From Halichoerus grypus (lineage: Eukaryota; Chordata; Mammalia; Carnivora; Phocidae), in the NCBI RefSeq assembly GCF_964656455.1, contig NC_135712.1, positions 99,796,294 to 99,860,293 on the forward strand: a DNA stretch of 64,000 bases, given 5' to 3'. The notes under the pieces are model-generated. The model had not been told where the DNA came from and ran no database searches. It worked only from the letters and a program-made list of their open reading frames with translations. Shown piece after piece: positions 60,413 to 64,000 of the stretch; the stretch's first letter is position 1; the number at the start of each line of letters is the position of its first letter. A program made the position numbers and the translations under genes.

Positions 60413-60482
60413 TCCCTCTCTCACTGTGTCTCTCTCTCTGTCAAATAAATAAATAAAATCTTTAAAAATTTTTAAAAATAAA
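60409..60482 (+). mobile_element. SINEC 3' tail only, severely 5'-truncated
   Basis: Between 'gaaagctcag' (Tigger1) and 'aataaagtattttt' (Tigger1 3'UTR) lie about 70 bp composed of CT repeats and AAATAAATAAATAAAATC, i.e. just the tail of a sense SINEC without head or body. Confidence 0.8.
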
Positions 60483-61119
60483 AAAATAAAGTATTTTTAA
60501 ATTAAGGTATACACATTTTTAGACATAATGCTATTACACACTTATTAGACTAGTAGAGTGTAAACATAACTTTTATACGCATTGGAAAACCAAAAATTTA
60601 ATTTGACTCATTTTTATTATGGCCTTCACTTTATTGGTCATGGAATTGAATCTGCAATATCTCCAAAGTGCACCTGTGCTTAAGCTCTACTATACAATAA
60701 TCACACTAAATGCAAATAGCCTAAATATGCCAATTAAAAGAGGGAGTGAAATTAGCAGAATGGATTTAAAACATGACCCACTCTGTACTGTTTACAAGAA
60801 ATTCACTTCAAATATAACAAAATAGGTTGAAAGTAAAAGGATGGAAAAAGACATATCATGCAAACATTAATAAAAAGAAAGCAAAAATACCTACACTGAT
60901 ATCTCCTTGGAACAAAAAAATTACCCAATACAGAGAAGGACTTTATATAATGAGAAATGGGTCAATCCATCAAGAATACATTACTGTCCTAAATGTGCAT
61001 ATATCAAACAAACAACTAAGTTGCAAAATAAAGAAAAAAAATAGAAAAATACATAATTAAAGTAGATCAATACCTCAATTTTGGAATGGGAATTTCTATA
61101 ACGATTATACTATGACATT

Positions 61120-61567
61120 CCTGTCATAATATTTTAAAAACAAATGACATGTTTTCTAGTTTTCAGACCCATAGATAGAGAGGAATTTTGCCCAAGGATG
61201 AATCATATCCAGAGTTTCACCCATATCCGATTTGAATTGTTTAGATGATCAGGGAGAAGGAGATTTAATACAAACAGTGGATAAGGCAATATGAAGATGA
61301 AACTGAAAGAGGTTTGCAGATAGTTTCAAAAATGGAGTGAAGTGCCCAGAAGACAAGGAATTACTGCAACCACCAGAAGCTGAAGGAGGCAAGCAACAGA
61401 TTTTATTCCCAACAGCCCCCAGAAAGAGTGTGACACCTTGATATCAGTCCATTGAAACTGATTTCAGACTTCTGCTCTCTAAAACTATAAGAGAATAAGT
61501 TTCTGTTGTCTTAAGCCACCAAGTTTGTGGTTATTTGTTACAGAAGCCATAGGGAATTAATACAGAC
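61120..61567 (+). mobile_element. MaLR-type solo LTR (MLT1-like) inside L1
   Basis: The right part has the canonical MaLR end: 'aaccaccagaagctgaagg', 'tgatttcagacttctgctct', 'gagaataagtttctgttgtc', 'ttaagccaccaagtttgtgg' and 'ttaatacag'. The left part ('ggataaggcaatatgaagat') is compatible. L1 sequence continues after it ('agagaatctaatcaacattt'). No internal retroviral genes are present, and it is non-coding. Confidence 0.78.
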
Positions 61568-62699
61568 ATCATCAACTAAGAGAATCTAATCAACATTTTT
61601 AGAACACCCCACCCAATAACAGAATAAGATTTCTTGCAGTTCCCATGGAACATGCACAAAGATGGATCATATCCTAAAACAAACCTCAATAAATTTAAAA
61701 GAAATTAAACCATACAGAATATGTTCATCATCCACAATGGCCCCAAACCAGAAATCAACAACATGATGATAATAGAGAAACCTCCAAATACCTGGAAACT
61801 AAACAACACGCTTCCAAATCATCCATGGGTCAAAAAAGAGGACTAATGGGTTATAAAAAATGCATTGAAATAAATGTCAAAAAATACAAAACACCAAAAT
61901 TTATGAGACACAACTCAAAGAGTGTTGAGAATGAAAATTATGGCACTAAATGTATACATCCATAAAGAGAATGAGTCTCAAATCAGTAATTCTAAGATCT
62001 CACCTCAAGAACCTAGGAAAAGAAGAGCCAAAGAAACTCAAAGCAAGAAAAAGGAAGGAACAATAAAGAGCAGGAATCAATGAAATTAAAAAAAAAAAAA
62101 CAATGAAATGAAGAGCTGCATTTTTTGAAAAGATCAATATAATAGGCAAACCTTTAAGAAATTGACAGAAAAAGGGAGAAGACAAATTATCAATATCAGG
62201 AATGAAACAGAGTGATAGCATTACAGATCCTGTAGACACCAAAATAATATTAAAAGAGTAATATGAACAACTCTACACACATAAATTATACAACTTAGAT
62301 GAAATGGACCAAGTCCTCAAAAAGTACGAACTACCACTAATCTCCCACGTGATATAGATGACTTGAATAACCCTGTACCCTACTGAGGAAAACAAATTTG
62401 TGCTTAGTAAAACTTCAAAAAAAAATAAAATAGAAAAAAGAAAATTCCAGGCCCAGATGGCTTTACTAAGGAATTCTGCCAGATCATTAAAAAATTAAGA
62501 CAAATACTACACAGTCACCTCTGTAAAATATAACAGAAAGGGGCACTTCCCAAATCATTTCATGAAGTTATTATTGCCCTGATACCAAAACGAGTCAAGC
62601 ATAGTATGAAAAAAGAAAATCACAGATTAAAAAAAAAAATCACAGATTAATATATCTAATATAAATACAAAAATCCTTACAAAGTATTGGCAACTAAAA

Positions 62700-62790
62700 T
62701 TCAATTATCCATTTATCTATCTATCATCTATCTATCATCGTCTATCTGTCTATATCATCTATCTATCTACCATCTATCATCTATCTATAG
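62700..62790 (+). repeat. (TCTA)n microsatellite, compound
   Basis: Imperfect (TCTA)n with ATCA interruptions ('tctatctatcatctatc' repeated). Embedded in the RT region of an old L1, where the TCTA tract has expanded. Confidence 0.95.
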
Positions 62791-64000
62791 AATTATACAG
62801 CATGAAATCATGGGGTTGATTTCAGGGGTGCAAGACTGGTTTTATATTTCAAAAAATGTATTCCTTATATTGACAGGTTATAGAAGAAAAATTAGATAAT
62901 CTTATCAATTTATGAAGAAAAAGTATTTGACAAAATTCAATACTGATCCAGGATAAAAGTTCCAGAAATATAGGAAAAGAGGAAAACTTCCTTTATTGAT
63001 AAAGAATATTTACCAAAAACCTACAACTAACTTATTTAAGAGTGAAAAAAGGAATACTTTTTCCTGAGATTGAGAACCAAGCAAAGAAATCTGCTCTCAC
63101 CACTTTTATTTAACATAGTGCTAGAATTGTAGGCAGTGCAATAAAGCAAGAAGAAATGAAACAGTCTCTATTTGTAGATGGCATGATTATTTACATAGAA
63201 AATCAAAATGAATTTATCAAAACGCCTTGGACTATTAAGAGTCGTGTAAGTTTACAGCATACAAGATAGCATATAAAACTCAACTGCATTCCTATATACC
63301 AGCAGTAAACACATAGATACTGAAATTAAAATTATGTCATTTATAATTGCTAAAAAAATAAGAAAATTAGGTGTAAGTCTAGCAAAACATGTATATAATT
63401 TGAATGTTGAAAACTATAAAACACTGATAAATAATCAAAGAATATTTAAATAAATGGAGATAAAGAGACTGTGTTCATGGATTAGAAGACTTATCATAGT
63501 AAAGATGTCAGTTCTCCCCATATTGATATACATGATTAATATAATTCTTTTAAAATTCCCAGCAAGAAATTTTGGAGATATAGAAAATATTATTCCAAAC
63601 TTACATGGAAAGGCAGAAGAAACAGCATAGCTAACACAATATTTAAAAAGCCAAATAGACTGGGAGAATCAGTCTACTAATTTTAAGGCTAATTATATAG
63701 CTACAGTAATCAAATCTGTGTGGGTTTTCAGAGGAATAGACAGATACCTCGAGAATAGAATAGAGAATCCAGAAATAGACCCACACAAATATGCCCAAAT
63801 TTAACAAAGTTGCAAAAACCAATTCAATGGAGGAAAGATGTTTTTTCAGTGAATGATTATAGAGCAGGAGGACATCCACATATAAGTCAGGGTCCCCTCC
63901 CCAACATTTTTGCCTAAGTCTCACATCTTATAAAAATATTAACTCAAATCATGGACATAAATGTAAAATATAAACCTGCACAACTTAAAAAAAAAGAAAA

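Larger units (their letters stand above)
54758..60680 (+). mobile_element. Tigger1-like DNA transposon, split by an L1 and two SINEs
   Basis: The left terminus begins CAGGCATACCTCATTTTATT near 54758. The right end reads 'caatatctccaaagtgcacc' near 60657-60676, an imperfect inverse of it. Tigger1 sequence occupies 54758-55472, 58511-58981 (inverted), 58988-59928, 60085-60412 and 60483-60680. The rest is a younger L1 (about 55490-58510) and SINEs (59929-60084 and 60409-60482). The family is a pogo-like member of Tc1/mariner found in eutherians. The transposase is dead (separate entries). Confidence 0.93.
60690..64000 (+). mobile_element. Old L1M, sense, right part (ORF2), runs off window
   Basis: Continues the L1 left at 54757: endonuclease ('tgcaaatagcctaaatatgc', 'ggatggaaaaagacatatca'), an embedded LTR (about 61120-61567), linker and RT ('ccaggcccagatggcttta', 'gaaaaacttcctttattgat', 'tctatttgtagatggcatga') and C-terminal ORF2 (63440 on). 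The YADD/FADD position reads F-V-D-G. A microsatellite (62700-62790) and short tandem duplication of 'aaatcacagatta' (62620-62650) interrupt it. The element is highly diverged and reaches the right edge in ORF2. Confidence 0.83.

Noticed and set aside
1..64000. CRISPR array, operon, phage or bacterial defence system
   Set aside because: All repeats are eukaryotic interspersed elements or microsatellites. There are no regularly spaced direct repeats with unique spacers, ribosome binding sites or gene clusters.

Overview
This is repeat-dense mammalian nuclear DNA, and I can support no host protein-coding gene, structural RNA gene or CRISPR array in it. It points to a caniform carnivore. About seventeen copies of the tRNA-Lys-derived SINEC (CAN-SINE) family are present on both strands, many with clean target-site duplications. 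The best-preserved copy (41502-41696) has the GGGCGCCTGGGTGGCTCAG head and the body form I associate with arctoids (bears, pinnipeds, mustelids) rather than the canid SINEC_Cf form. Everything that looks coding is a decayed transposon protein, mostly LINE-1 (L1) ORF2.

Layout. 1-4110: old antisense L1 reaching its 5'UTR. 4111-12417: mostly single-copy sequence with a displaced 224-bp copy of an L1 segment, SINEs, one solo LTR and an old MIR. 12418-24750: three stacked antisense L1s with nested SINEs, a GC-rich insert of unknown origin (about 12985-13575) and a younger L1 tail. 24750-30950: relatively L1-free, with ancient MIR, L2 and MER5-like remnants and two SINEs. 30955-36605: two antisense L1s. 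36606-40790: a sense L1 split by a short L1 whose own 5' part is inverted. 40790-46240: SINEs, an MLT1-type LTR, MIR and L2. 46240-51125: a sense L1 with ORF1 but without its endonuclease region. 51126-53505: nothing recognisable. 53560-64000: an old sense L1 split by a Tigger1 DNA transposon (54758-60680), itself split by a younger 5'-inverted L1 (about 55490-58510) and followed by an inverted duplication of transposase sequence.

The parts form no pathway. The window records successive insertions: MIR/L2/MER5 (oldest), then L1M, MLT1 and Tigger1, then carnivore L1 and SINEC. The features most worth checking are structural: the 5'-inverted L1 and adjoining inverted repeat in Tigger1, the near-identical displaced L1 segment, an L1/SINEC chimeric tail, the unidentified GC-rich insert, and the switch from antisense to sense L1s at about 36.6 kb. 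I see no evidence for a new biological system. Family names come from recognition of sequence, not from a database search, and boundaries of old repeats are approximate.
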